Assembly (NCBI GenBank): GCA_021371935.1
Contig: JAJFVF010000008.1
Span: 1-64,000, forward strand
Direction: 5' to 3'
DNA from: a bacterium
GTDB taxonomy: Bacteria; Armatimonadota; UBA5829
DNA length: 64,000 nucleotides
A model generated the notes under the pieces. The model was not told where the DNA came from. It saw only the letters and a list, made by a program, of their open reading frames with translations, and did not search any database. The position numbers and the translations under genes were made by a program. The first letter of the stretch is position 1. Every line of letters starts with the position of its first letter. Shown here one piece after another: positions 30,107 through 38,390 of this stretch.

Positions 30107-31042
30107 ATGATTCGTCTATTGCGTGGTATAAGGTCAATTCTAGCTGGAATTGCTGTAGCTGGTGTCTTATATGCTGTCCTCTGGCGGCAGGCAGGGACGT
30201 TTTACAACAGCTTGTACAAAGATCCTCTGAACCAACTCATATACTTGTTCATTTTCCATTTCACACCTGGCTTAATTGCTATTGCCGTTTCAGCAGGGCT
30301 GCTAACTGGTGCTGTGCCTGGTGAAAGCCGGCTCAAGTCAGCACCAGTACGCGGTGCATTAGTTGCTGTTATTTTCGGCATGATCTCAGTTGTCACATAT
30401 ATGTGTTTTGGCTCAGGCTCTGCGCACTCTTCCTCTCCAGAACCAATCGTAATTAAGATCTTGTTATATACCCTGGCGATTATGGTCAGTGCAATCATCG
30501 GTGCCATCGGTTCGTTTTATTACGCAGTGGCCACAGCTGCTTTCGCGGAAATCGGTGCCTATTTATGGAGGTTGTCAAAATGGCTGTGCGTCCTGACTAT
30601 TACGTTGGCTTGCTGTGTATCACTGAGTCTATCGTTTGTGGAAGGCACGACTGCACGCTCAAATCTGCATGCTCTAGAGCGCCGGGCGTCAAGGGCTGAA
30701 CCGTTAATAAAGCAGAATCTGGTGGCGCTGCCCTCACACTGTATATGGAGACCTTCAGGGCGTCTGCAAAGCCAAAAATTTTCAGCAATTTGTGATATTC
30801 CTGATGGAATTGTCAGTGTCCAGTATAGTGCAGGGGGCAAATTAAAATCGGCGCGCGTCGTTTTTAGAACGCCGAAAGCTCTTAAGTTGACGACCAAAGA
30901 TTCAGTAGTGAATTTTCTTCAAGACCACGGTGTTTCAAGAAAACTGGCCGTCAGAATCAAGCAGAAAAATAACGGAATGTGGCTTGCCGAAGAAGGTCCC
31001 TACAGTGTGTTTTTTGATCTATGGTCTCCACCAAGGGACTAG
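30107..31042 (+). CDS. Membrane protein with soluble C-terminal domain, unknown function
   Basis: Not recognised. From ATG 30107 (GGGGTGAG at 30096-30103 as ribosome binding site) the product has 311 residues. Hydrophobic helices are at about 11-28, 45-67, 78-100, 116-150 and 162-180, then there is an extracytoplasmic or cytoplasmic domain of about 125 residues with 'PDGIVSVQYSAGGKLKSARVVFRTPKALKL'. Codon use is less biased than in the housekeeping neighbours. Divergent from the helicase gene and isolated from others. Confidence 0.65.
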   Translation: MIRLLRGIRSILAGIAVAGVLYAVLWRQAGTFYNSLYKDPLNQLIYLFIFHFTPGLIAIAVSAGLLTGAVPGESRLKSAPVRGALVAVIFGMISVVTYMCFGSGSAHSSSPEPIVIKILLYTLAIMVSAIIGAIGSFYYAVATAAFAEIGAYLWRLSKWLCVLTITLACCVSLSLSFVEGTTARSNLHALERRASRAEPLIKQNLVALPSHCIWRPSGRLQSQKFSAICDIPDGIVSVQYSAGGKLKSARVVFRTPKALKLTTKDSVVNFLQDHGVSRKLAVRIKQKNNGMWLAEEGPYSVFFDLWSPPRD

Positions 31043-31104
31043 TGTTCATACTAGCGGTCTATGATCAGAGCCGCACCATTACAGAGAATGTGGTCAAAAC
31101 AGTA

Positions 31105-31141
31105 TCAAATACTAAATCCAAAACCCCAAATACTAAATCAG
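31105..31141. repeat. 7-bp-period AAATACT phrase
   Basis: Reads AAATACT-AAATCCA-AAACCCC-AAATACT-AAATCAG in exact seven-base register, between two convergent genes. Confidence 0.65.
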
Positions 31142-32004
31142 CGCTGTGGTTTTGTTCGGTTAATTAATGACCTCTGTCTCAGCCACAGTGCGATTATTGC
31201 AAGCGGAGTAAGGAGGATTTTTAGGCTGTGAGAGTTGTATTTGAGGTAATATCGCAGCATGCTCTTGTGGTGCTGCTTAATCATAGGAACAGGGTTCTGG
31301 TCGCTTGCCGCGCCTATGCGATGTGACACCGACACCATCGGGTAATACACCACCCGCCAGTTGGCCATATGCGCGCGCTTGCACCAGTCAACATCTTCGA
31401 GATACATGAAAAACCTCTCATCGAGCAGCCCAATCTGCTCGAAAGTCTCACGCCTGGCCATAAGAGCCGAACCCGAGAGCCAGTCCACATCGGCGATCTG
31501 ATCGTGAGCGAAGTCAATCATCAGATAATTGCGCACGAACCTGTTTTTTGGCGATAGCTTGCCGAAGATGGTGTGTCGGAATATCGCCGCAAACATAGTC
31601 GGGAAGTGCCTTGCAGAAAATTGCAAGCTGCCGTCGGGGTTAAGGACTTTGGTCCCGAGGATGCCGATGTCGGGGTTATCGTTCATAAACCCAACTATTT
31701 TCGCCAGAAGGTCCGGTTCGAGCATTCGGCAATCCGGGTTGAGCAGCAATACATACCTGCCCTGTGATTGCTTGATCGACAGATTATGAGCCGCGCCAAA
31801 GCCCAGGTTTGTGCTGTTTTGGATAAGCGTGACCCGTCCATCGAACTCTGCCCGGACCATATCAGCCGAGCCATCCGAGGATGCATTATCTGCCACGATC
31901 ACCTCATATGTGACTGACCCGTCCTGCGATAATACCGAGTTCAGGCACTCTCGAAGTTCGTCTTTGGTGTTCCAATTCACTATGCTTACTGTGATGTCGA
32001 TCAA
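31138..32004 (-). CDS. Family 2 glycosyltransferase (A)
   Basis: GT-A fold inverting glycosyltransferase, 288 residues. Visible motifs: 'TVSIVNWNTKDELRECLNSVLSQD', 'VIVADNASSDGSADMV' (nucleotide-sugar contact), 'YVLLLNPDCRML' (DxD-like 'NPD'), 'VDWLSGSALMARRETFEQIGLLDERFFMYLEDVDWCKRA' (the ED motif). It resembles rhamnosyl/WcaA-like transferases that build cell-surface polysaccharide. Start is TTG at 32004 with AGGGG six bases before it, one base after the stop of the next GT2 gene, so translation is coupled. Confidence 0.9.
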   Translation of the reverse strand: MIDITVSIVNWNTKDELRECLNSVLSQDGSVTYEVIVADNASSDGSADMVRAEFDGRVTLIQNSTNLGFGAAHNLSIKQSQGRYVLLLNPDCRMLEPDLLAKIVGFMNDNPDIGILGTKVLNPDGSLQFSARHFPTMFAAIFRHTIFGKLSPKNRFVRNYLMIDFAHDQIADVDWLSGSALMARRETFEQIGLLDERFFMYLEDVDWCKRAHMANWRVVYYPMVSVSHRIGAASDQNPVPMIKQHHKSMLRYYLKYNSHSLKILLTPLAIIALWLRQRSLINRTKPQR

Positions 32005-32005
32005 G

Positions 32006-32845
32006 TTAGCCCCTTAATGCCATGCTTATTCGTATGCATATGTTCGTCAGCCAGTATGTCGGCGCAGCCATTGTTCCCTTGAAGTGCTTGTTATAAAACC
32101 TCAGAAGTGACTTATGCGATTCATGCGCCATTTCGCGCCTGTTTGCCTGCTTTGTGCTCGCAGCGCCGTGGTGTATTACAGTCGCATCCGGCGTGAAGTA
32201 TACCTTGTAGCCGCGCTTGCGGGCGCGATACAGCCAGTCCACTTCATTAAAGAAAACAGGGAACTGCTCGTCAAATGCTCCGACTTCATCCATCGCATTT
32301 CTGTTCAATATCAGGCACGACCCCATCGGCTGATCCACCTCGGCGACCCTGTCATATTTAAAATACGTCATTCTATACGCGCCGAATGCCCTGCTTCTGG
32401 GAAATAGTCTGGACAATCCAATAAACTCCCATGCAATCGCGCCAGGGTAGGGGAATGACCGCACCGAGCGATCCACCTTTCCATTAGGCCGGACCAGTTT
32501 TCCTCCAGCCGCGGCAGCATCCGGGTGTGAGACCATGAAGTTCACAAGAGCGTCAATTGCGCCCTCAGTGACCTCAGTGTCCGGGTTCAATAGGAGCGCG
32601 AACTCGCCTTTTGCAATAGCCAGAGCCTGGTTATTTCCACGTGCATAGCCATAGTTTTCCGGGTTGACCATGAGATGGACATGCGGGAAATCAGACTTGA
32701 ATGCGTGTTCATCAAAGTCGTCTGAGGCATTGTCGACCACGATGATTTCATACTCACACTCAGGCGCATGTCGTTCGATTGAGTGCAATAGGTCCCCAAG
32801 CAGGCCGGTAGTATTCCAGTTAACGATTATAATCGATAATTGCAC
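32006..32845 (-). CDS. Family 2 glycosyltransferase (B)
   Basis: Paralog of the adjacent gene, 279 residues, with the same motif series: 'LSIIIVNWNTTGLLGDLLHSI', 'IIVVDNASDDFDEHAF', 'FALLLNPDTEVTEGAI', 'VDQPMGSCLILNRNAMDEVGAFDEQFPVFFNEVDWLYRA'. The start is GTG at 32845 with GGAGGTG four bases upstream, and it lies 26 bp inside the HAD gene end. The two transferases and the HAD gene form one minus-strand unit, perhaps adding two sugars to a surface glycan. Confidence 0.9.
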   Translation of the reverse strand: MQLSIIIVNWNTTGLLGDLLHSIERHAPECEYEIIVVDNASDDFDEHAFKSDFPHVHLMVNPENYGYARGNNQALAIAKGEFALLLNPDTEVTEGAIDALVNFMVSHPDAAAAGGKLVRPNGKVDRSVRSFPYPGAIAWEFIGLSRLFPRSRAFGAYRMTYFKYDRVAEVDQPMGSCLILNRNAMDEVGAFDEQFPVFFNEVDWLYRARKRGYKVYFTPDATVIHHGAASTKQANRREMAHESHKSLLRFYNKHFKGTMAAPTYWLTNICIRISMALRG

Positions 32846-33494
32846 CCAGCACCTCCATTAAGTTGTCCGCCACATAGTCCGGCGCCACTTTCGAGAAGAA
32901 ATCGAATGGACGGTCATCCCGCAGGAAGCCGATTGTTTTGACTCCGGCCGCCTTGCCGCACGCCACATCCATCGTGTGATCCCCGACCATCACGCTCGCC
33001 GATGCCCTAGCGTCGAGCGCACTCAAGGCGGCGTTTATAGGGTCTGGATGGGGTTTGTGATGTGTGGTGTCTTCTCTGCAGATTAGGATATCCGGCTGGA
33101 TTCCGACGATTCCCAGCGAACTCTCACTTGCCCTGCGGCAGTTTCGGGTGACAATACCAACTTTTATGTCATGTTTTCTGAGCGAGCCGACCATCTCACG
33201 CGCAAACGGTATTTCATTGGCTTTCTGAGCGTGGCCGACTTCGATCTCTTCGAGTATAGCCATAGCGCGCATGCGAAACGACTCGCATTGATTATCGAGG
33301 ACGGCGCATGCGCTGTCGACCACGCCGAGGATGTCGAGCGTCATCAGCTCCGAAGTGTCCACTCCACACTCGGATGCCAATTCAATCATTTTACGCTTCA
33401 TCAGGGGGAAGTCGATGTTGGTCTCCACCAGCGTCCCGTCAAGATCAAACAGGGCGGCGTCGACCGCAGTCAGCAAAGGCTTCATTGCTTTCAT
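32820..33494 (-). CDS. HAD-superfamily phosphatase
   Basis: 224 residues. HAD motif I 'LFDLDGTLVET' (nucleophile Asp and acid/base Asp), motif II 'VGIVTRN' (Thr), motif III around 'HKPHPDPINAAL' (Lys) and motif IV 'VMVGDHTMDVACGKAAGV' (Asp pair). The alpha-helical cap lies between residues 20 and 90. It resembles phosphoglycolate phosphatase-like HAD-IA enzymes. It overlaps the following GT2 gene by 26 bp, so its substrate may be a sugar phosphate linked to those transferases; that is inference from position. Confidence 0.88.
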   Translation of the reverse strand: MKAMKPLLTAVDAALFDLDGTLVETNIDFPLMKRKMIELASECGVDTSELMTLDILGVVDSACAVLDNQCESFRMRAMAILEEIEVGHAQKANEIPFAREMVGSLRKHDIKVGIVTRNCRRASESSLGIVGIQPDILICREDTTHHKPHPDPINAALSALDARASASVMVGDHTMDVACGKAAGVKTIGFLRDDRPFDFFSKVAPDYVADNLMEVLGAIIDYNR

Positions 33495-33567
33495 TATAGA
33501 GATGACCGATTATGGGGTCAAGCGAATGCTTAGGTGTAGGTGTATCTCATAAAGTCAGCAAGCCTGT

Positions 33568-33630
33568 GTCATTCCCGCGAAAGCGGGAATCCAGACACCA
33601 TCCTGGATTCCCAGTCAAGCTGGGAATGAC
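33568..33630. repeat. R6 repeat (GTCATTCCCGCGAAAGCGGGAATCCAG type)
   Basis: GTCATTCCCGCGAAAGCGGG followed by AATCCAG, then its complement-like second half ending CAAGCTGGGAATGAC. This is a well-known type of dispersed palindromic repeat in many bacteria. A diverged copy is at 42671. Confidence 0.85.
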
Positions 33631-33671
33631 AATTGGACAATTGAGTTTTTCCTGATTTTTGGATAAACCCT

Positions 33672-33926
33672 TCATATATAAGCTCTGTATACGTCGTCGT
33701 GTTCGCGCACATGTTCGTCCACTTTCACCCCCACGTTTTGACCTTCGTCTGCTTCATCGATGGGTTGATGCTCAAGCTCGATCGAGCTTACGACGGCCTC
33801 GGCGTCAGTCGTGTGCCCGACAAAATGGAGCCTGTCGCCTTTATGCAGCTTTCCGTGCTCTATAGCTATGGCGGCCACGCCGATCTTGTCATAATAATGT
33901 GTTACCTTGCCTATCTTCTCTTCCAT
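33672..33926 (-). CDS. Stand-alone EF-Tu domain-2-like (translation elongation factor-like) protein
   Basis: 84 residues starting 'EEKIGKVTHYYDKIGVAAIAIEHG'. The pattern 'IGKVTHYY..IGVAAIAI..GKLHKGDRLHFVGHTTDAEAVVSSIELEHQPIDEADEGQNVGVKVDEHVREHDDVYR' is that of the beta-barrel domain 2 of translational GTPases, with no G domain. Such single-domain proteins occur in bacteria and archaea with unknown role, sometimes beside U32 peptidases. GGAGGAAAC precedes ATG 33926; the longer in-frame start at 33950 lacks a site. Confidence 0.82.
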   Translation of the reverse strand: MEEKIGKVTHYYDKIGVAAIAIEHGKLHKGDRLHFVGHTTDAEAVVSSIELEHQPIDEADEGQNVGVKVDEHVREHDDVYRAYI

Positions 33927-33992
33927 CCCGTTTCCTCCTGACGGCGGCATTACGGCATTGTAATACCCTGTGGAGTCGGCAGTGGAAACGTC

Positions 33993-35363
33993 TTAGTTGT
34001 TCAGGCTTGTCAGCGGAGCAGGGATTCTGCCTGCCATCTGGACGAATGAGTCTGAAGCGCCACTGGGGATGCGCATGATAGGCGATTCGCCGAACAGACC
34101 GCCGAAGATTGCTCTATCCCCGGCCTTTTTGCCCGGCACGGGTATGAGCCTGCATGATGTTGTTTTGCGGTTGATGACGCCGATAGCGAGCTCGTCCATG
34201 GTCAAAGCTGCGATGGTCTCGGCGGATGTATCACCCGGCAATACCACCATATCCAGTCCGACCGAGCACACACTGGTCATAGCTTCCAGCTTTTCGATAG
34301 TAAGGTGTCCGTCTTCCGCAGCCTTGGCCAGGGCAGAGTCTTCTGCCACGGGTATGAACGCACCCGAAAGCCCTCCTACGGATGATGAGGCGAATGCTCC
34401 GCCCTTCTTTACGGCGTCATTGAGCATCGCGAGAGCTGAAGTAGTTCCGGGTCCGCCGACCTTTGGGATGCCCATAGCTTGGAAGATTTCACCCACACTG
34501 TCGCCTACGTCGGGTGTTGGTGCAAGTGATAGATCGACAATCCCGAATTCAGCTCCGACAGCCTTGGCGACCTCGCGGCCAATAAGCTCTCCGCACCGGG
34601 TCACCCTGAACGCAGTGCTCTTTATCTCCTCGGCTATGCAGCCCAGGTCACAATCCGGGTTCGACTGCCGCAGTCTTTCTATTGCGCGCTTGACCACTCC
34701 CGGTCCGCTGACGCCTATGTTAATTACGGTCTCAGGCTCACCAATCCCCTTATATGCGCCGGCCATAAAGGGGTTGTCTTCGGGCATATTGGCAAAAACA
34801 CTGAGCTTGCAGCATCCGAAACCGTCGGCTTCTGCCGTTTTTTTTGCGATTTGCTTTATGATGTGACCCAGCAGCAGCACGGCGTCCACGTTGATTCCTG
34901 CCTTGGTCGATGCGGCATTGACCGATGCGCACAGGCGGCTGGTTTTGGAGAGCACTTCCGGCAGGCTTTCGATGAGAGCTTTGTCGGAGACGGTCATACC
35001 CTTTTGGACCATAGCGGAGTATCCGCCGATTATGTCGATCCCGGCCTCTTCTGCGGCCTTATCAAGCGTATGAGCCACCTGCAGCAGGTCATCCTTGTTG
35101 TGACCCGCCATAACGTCAGCTATGGGGCTGATGGCGACGCGCTTGTTCACTATCGGTATACCGTAACGGGCAGAGATCATCCGGCAAGCCGGGACAAGAG
35201 GCTTTGCATGGGTTACTATCTTCTCACGAATGAGTTTGCAGGCGGTGTCTATATTGCGGTCGGCGCAATCGAAAAGATCGATTCCCATGTTGACCGCACG
35301 CACGTCCAGCTTCTCGCTCTGCAGCATTTCTATTATTTGGAGTGTCTCGTCAAGTCCGATCAT
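33993..35363 (-). CDS. PFL family protein (DUF711, UPF0210)
   Basis: 456 residues of the DUF711/UPF0210 family, distantly related to pyruvate formate-lyase folds; function not established. Family sequence is clear: 'DETLQIIEMLQSEKLDVRAVNMGIDLFDC', 'KIVTHAKPLVPACRMISARYGIPIVNKRVAISPIA', 'CCKLSVFANMPEDNPFMAGAYKGIGEPETVINIGVSGPGVV' and 'FGGLFGESPIMRIPSGASDSF'. The ATG overlaps the stop of the ACT-domain gene by 4 bp. ACT-plus-DUF711 pairs are conserved across Firmicutes and other phyla, which supports a joint amino-acid-responsive role. Confidence 0.92.
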   Translation of the reverse strand: MIGLDETLQIIEMLQSEKLDVRAVNMGIDLFDCADRNIDTACKLIREKIVTHAKPLVPACRMISARYGIPIVNKRVAISPIADVMAGHNKDDLLQVAHTLDKAAEEAGIDIIGGYSAMVQKGMTVSDKALIESLPEVLSKTSRLCASVNAASTKAGINVDAVLLLGHIIKQIAKKTAEADGFGCCKLSVFANMPEDNPFMAGAYKGIGEPETVINIGVSGPGVVKRAIERLRQSNPDCDLGCIAEEIKSTAFRVTRCGELIGREVAKAVGAEFGIVDLSLAPTPDVGDSVGEIFQAMGIPKVGGPGTTSALAMLNDAVKKGGAFASSSVGGLSGAFIPVAEDSALAKAAEDGHLTIEKLEAMTSVCSVGLDMVVLPGDTSAETIAALTMDELAIGVINRKTTSCRLIPVPGKKAGDRAIFGGLFGESPIMRIPSGASDSFVQMAGRIPAPLTSLNN

Positions 35364-35932
35364 GCCTGCCGCCTTTGCAAATCAATTACGGGTCGAACGT
35401 CCAGTGTGGCATGGAAGATGTTTTCATGCTGAAGATGGGCGACTATCCCAAACTCCCTACCCACATTTTCCAGACCGGCCTGCAAGTCTTCTATATCGAT
35501 GCCGGTCGGCACTGAGACCTGTGCCAACATAAGCAGAATGCCTTCGTGAACATAGCAATAGAAATCGTCTATATTGACATTTCTCTCGGCTATATATCCG
35601 GTGGTGCGTGCGATGATGCCTTTGTGGTCTCTGCCCTGCATACTGAGTGTGAAGTGTTCAGCCGGTCCCGTCTCGCACACAATAGGTTCTGCGTAAGGTC
35701 TTACGTTGACTGCAAACTCACCGATCCCGCCATTGCGTTCTATGGCTTGCCTGATCTCCGATTGCGTTCGCTCGTCGGGCATCTGTGCGGAGATGATAAG
35801 AGTGAAATAGCCGCACACGACTGTCTGGCTCAGATGAGTTATGTTGCCTTCAATACCGGTAATAGCCGAGCTTACGTCGCGCACGATGCCTGTCCGGTCA
35901 CGAGCCATGACGGTGACGATATAGTCGCGCAT
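35360..35932 (-). CDS. Tandem ACT-domain protein (UPF0237/GcvR-like)
   Basis: 190 residues with two ACT domains: first 'YIVTVMARDRTGIVRDVSSAITGIEGNITHLSQTVVCGYFTLIISA' (1-75), second 'FTLSMQGRDHKGIIARTTGYIAERNVNIDDFYCYVHEGILLMLAQVSVP' (about 92-165). ACT domains bind small ligands, often amino acids, at their interface. No catalytic domain, so it is a regulatory or sensor partner of the overlapping DUF711 gene. Comparable to GcvR, the glycine-responsive regulator. Confidence 0.88.
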   Translation of the reverse strand: MRDYIVTVMARDRTGIVRDVSSAITGIEGNITHLSQTVVCGYFTLIISAQMPDERTQSEIRQAIERNGGIGEFAVNVRPYAEPIVCETGPAEHFTLSMQGRDHKGIIARTTGYIAERNVNIDDFYCYVHEGILLMLAQVSVPTGIDIEDLQAGLENVGREFGIVAHLQHENIFHATLDVRPVIDLQRRQA

Positions 35933-36069
35933 TGTTCCTCCATAATAGCCAAGAGTCGAGAGTGGAGAGCCCAGACTCTGTGGTTATTGTATCAGAACGA
36001 ATGTGGTAAAGCCAGTATTACGTGGGTCGAGGAGGTCTCATGGTGTCTGATAGTTTGATGGTTGACAGT

Positions 36070-36127
36070 TTTGCGATCTGAAATCGCGTAATTTTGTTTC
36101 GGGCGCGGTCAGATACCGCGCCCGGTC
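36070..36127 (-). repeat. R3 double-hairpin element, copy c (inverted)
   Basis: GCGAT (36073-36077) / ATCGC (36083-36087) and GGGCGCGGT (36101-36109) / ACCGCGCCC (36115-36123). Its complement shares the CCGAAACA-AAAT linker with copies a and b. The G+C-rich stem differs from those of the other copies but is still paired. Followed by a 7-bp-period AATACTC phrase (36139-36172). Confidence 0.8.
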
Positions 36128-36163
36128 ACCATTCCGGCAAATACTCAATCCAAAATACTAAAT

Positions 36164-36601
36164 CTAAAATGTAATGCGGTCCAGGGGGTATTTGTGCGAG
36201 TCCATGAGCATGAGTTCTTTGGGTTTGACGACGATCACGACATATTCCGGGTCGGTTTTGCCGCCTGGGAAATATTCCTTGAGCATATCGCTCCAGAACC
36301 GGTCTCTGAGGTTCTGGTCGTCAGTGACAGTTGCGCGGCCTTTTATGAGTGCATAGCTCCAGCCTATTACATCGCCCTCTGTCTTGGTCCAGAACGCACA
36401 GACTTCCGGGTTCGCCTCGATCTGTTTGATTTTTAGCAGGCTCCGGCCTGTGATGAAGTAGACAGTGAAGTCATCATCGACTCCGGCGGTCCACATGGTG
36501 CGCGGGTGCGGAAATCCTTCATTGTCGATTGTCATGAAGACTGCATTAACAGCCGACTCAATCAATGCTCTGGCGCGTGATTTTATGTCCTGATCGTTCA
36601 T
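36164..36601 (-). CDS. Pyridoxamine 5'-phosphate oxidase-like (general stress) flavin-binding protein
   Basis: 145 residues of the PNPOx-like split-barrel family, which binds FMN or F420. Family features: 'ARALIESAVNAVFMTIDNEGFPHPRTMW' and 'DDFTVYFITGRSLLKIKQIEANPEVCAFWTKTEGDVIGWSYALIKGRATVTDD', then 'YVVIVVKPKELMLMD'. It resembles the general stress protein 26 group, not PdxH itself. Substrate is unknown. Stand-alone gene. Confidence 0.85.
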   Translation of the reverse strand: MNDQDIKSRARALIESAVNAVFMTIDNEGFPHPRTMWTAGVDDDFTVYFITGRSLLKIKQIEANPEVCAFWTKTEGDVIGWSYALIKGRATVTDDQNLRDRFWSDMLKEYFPGGKTDPEYVVIVVKPKELMLMDSHKYPLDRITF

Positions 36602-36676
36602 GATCCGTCTCCTTCAAGGGATGGGTGGGTCAATTTTTGATTCCCACAATTGCCCTTATTTATTCATGGAGATGGA

Positions 36677-36757
36677 CTAGCGCGCATTATTCACGAGAAA
36701 CGTGAATGATGCGCGGCCCGGACCCGAAATATGCTCGACGAGCATAATTCGGACTAG
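36677..36757 (+). repeat. R1 double-hairpin element, copy b
   Basis: Bounded by CTAG on both sides. Hairpin 1: GCGCATTATTCACG (36682-36695) / CGTGAATGATGCGC (36701-36714). Hairpin 2: CCGAAATATGCTCG (36724-36737) / CGAGCATAATTCGG (36739-36752). Stem bases differ from copy a but stay paired. Its right edge holds the stop codon of the antiporter gene (36754-36756, read on the minus strand). Confidence 0.88.
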
Positions 36758-38106
36758 TGTGTGCGCCTTCTTGCTCTTTTCGCCATGCTCCACTTAAGCG
36801 CGGGCGGTGTTATCATTGTGGTCAGGACCACCATTATCACGACAGCCGAGTAGGTTGCGTGGTTGACCACGCGCATTCCGTCGAGGACCAGTTTGCTGCC
36901 GATGGCGGCAAATATCAGTCCGACCTCGCCCCGTGGGATCATGCCGATCCCGACCGAGAGCCTATCAAGCCCTTTCTGCAAAACGCCAAGTCCGCAGATT
37001 TGCTTGCCGATGATCGCGGCAATTGTCAGGGTGCCGGCGAAGATGAGCACTTCTGGATTTGCGAATGTGCGCAGGTCCACGTTGGCTCCCATTCTGACAA
37101 AGAATATCGGCACCAGAAACCCTGCGATTGGCTCGATTAGTTCATCAACAGAGTGCTCGCCGCGCTCCGTGAAGTCGCGCCAATGGATTTCGTCCATGAT
37201 GAGTCCCGCGGCGAATGCTCCAACGATAGGCGCAAGGTCTATCTGAGTGGCCAGGTATGCAAACCCGAAACATATGCCAAGTGCGGTCGCAAGCAACAGT
37301 CCTTCAGCCTTGAAGCGGGATGCTATGCTGAATACTCTTGGAGCAAGTTTGGCTCCGATAAAAAGTGCGCCGAAGAGGAAGAGCATTGCTTTCAGTACGA
37401 TCAGCAGGATCGATATGCTGGACATTGTCGCTCCGGTTGCGGCAGCCTGGATGATCCCGCTCACGACCGCCAATATTACGAGTCCCTGCACATCATCAAT
37501 GACTGCTGCTCCGAGGATTATGCGGGCTTCGGGTGTCTGTATTCGTCCCAGGTCCATCAATACTCTGGCCGTGATCCCTACGCTGGTTGCGCACAGCGTG
37601 GCTCCGATAAAGATATGGGCGTACACGCTTTCCTGCGGCAGGAAGAATGCGGCCACGCCCCATCCAAGAAAGAACGGTGCGATCACTCCGAGTGTGGCGA
37701 CCACCAGCGAGGATGCGCCCACTTTCATCATTTTATTGAGATCGGATTCCAGGCCGACTTGAAAGAGGAGCAGCATCACTCCGATTTCCGAGAGTATTTC
37801 TACGCTTTTGTCGCTTTTTATGAATTCGACTCCATGGAAACCGACCAGATAGAGATTACCAACGATGATTCCGAAGATGAGTTCACCGAGGACAGCCGGC
37901 TGTCCGATGCGGATCATGACATCGCCGCCGATTTTCGCGGCGACAAGGATTACAATCAGTGCAAGGAGCACTCGGGGCAATTCAAGGCTTGCATCATCTC
38001 CATGTGCGCTCGACGCATGAGCGATGCAGCTTGCCAGACAAAATACTACAACAGCAATAACAAACAGGCGGACGAGTGTGCCGCGGCCGGTTCCAAAGTT
38101 AAGCAT
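36754..38106 (-). CDS. CPA2-family sodium (or potassium)/proton antiporter
   Basis: 450 residues, 12-13 membrane helices preceded by a cleavable-looking N-terminal segment. Family motifs: 'LPRVLLALIVILVAAKIGGDVMIRIGQPAVLGELIFGIIVGN', 'ILSEIGVMLLLFQVGLESDLNKM', the ion-binding double Asp 'AAVIDDVQGLVIL' and 'GMIPRGEVGLIFAAIG'. The DD pair suits an electrogenic NapA/NhaA-like exchange mechanism. No TrkA-N domain. The C-terminal stop lies in an R1 repeat. Divergent from the GH130 gene. Confidence 0.92.
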   Translation of the reverse strand: MLNFGTGRGTLVRLFVIAVVVFCLASCIAHASSAHGDDASLELPRVLLALIVILVAAKIGGDVMIRIGQPAVLGELIFGIIVGNLYLVGFHGVEFIKSDKSVEILSEIGVMLLLFQVGLESDLNKMMKVGASSLVVATLGVIAPFFLGWGVAAFFLPQESVYAHIFIGATLCATSVGITARVLMDLGRIQTPEARIILGAAVIDDVQGLVILAVVSGIIQAAATGATMSSISILLIVLKAMLFLFGALFIGAKLAPRVFSIASRFKAEGLLLATALGICFGFAYLATQIDLAPIVGAFAAGLIMDEIHWRDFTERGEHSVDELIEPIAGFLVPIFFVRMGANVDLRTFANPEVLIFAGTLTIAAIIGKQICGLGVLQKGLDRLSVGIGMIPRGEVGLIFAAIGSKLVLDGMRVVNHATYSAVVIMVVLTTMITPPALKWSMAKRARRRTH

Positions 38107-38344
38107 ATCTACCTCTCCAAATTCGATGACCCGTAAAACTGTCTTTGTATATCGGGCATCGTCGCCTTATGTGCCGGGCACCTTTATCAGAATAGAGTTT
38201 CAAACTGGTTGATTTCTCCATATCCTGCCAATAATGTATTAAATGCACATAATACTTTGTCCTTCGCGCTGATGATCGGAATTCTTTTTTCGTGAGCTGC
38301 AAAAAATATTGCATTACCCTCTACCGAAGTAGGATTGTTCCCGA

Positions 38345-38350
38345 TATAAT
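38345..38350 (+). promoter_or_regulatory. Possible -10 box for the GH130 gene
   Basis: TATAAT lies 41 bp before the ATG at 38391. The -35 position 17 bp upstream (TACCGA) is weak, so the promoter is uncertain. The rest of the 284-bp divergent gap shows nothing else I can name. Confidence 0.35.
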
Positions 38351-38390
38351 GGGTTGTATAGGAGTATGAATTTGCATGGAGGCATCATAT

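Noticed and set aside
37153-38136. 327-codon plus-strand frame opposite the antiporter
   Set aside because: Composition is Cys/Asp/Glu/His-rich noise and the opposite strand encodes a membrane protein with known motifs.
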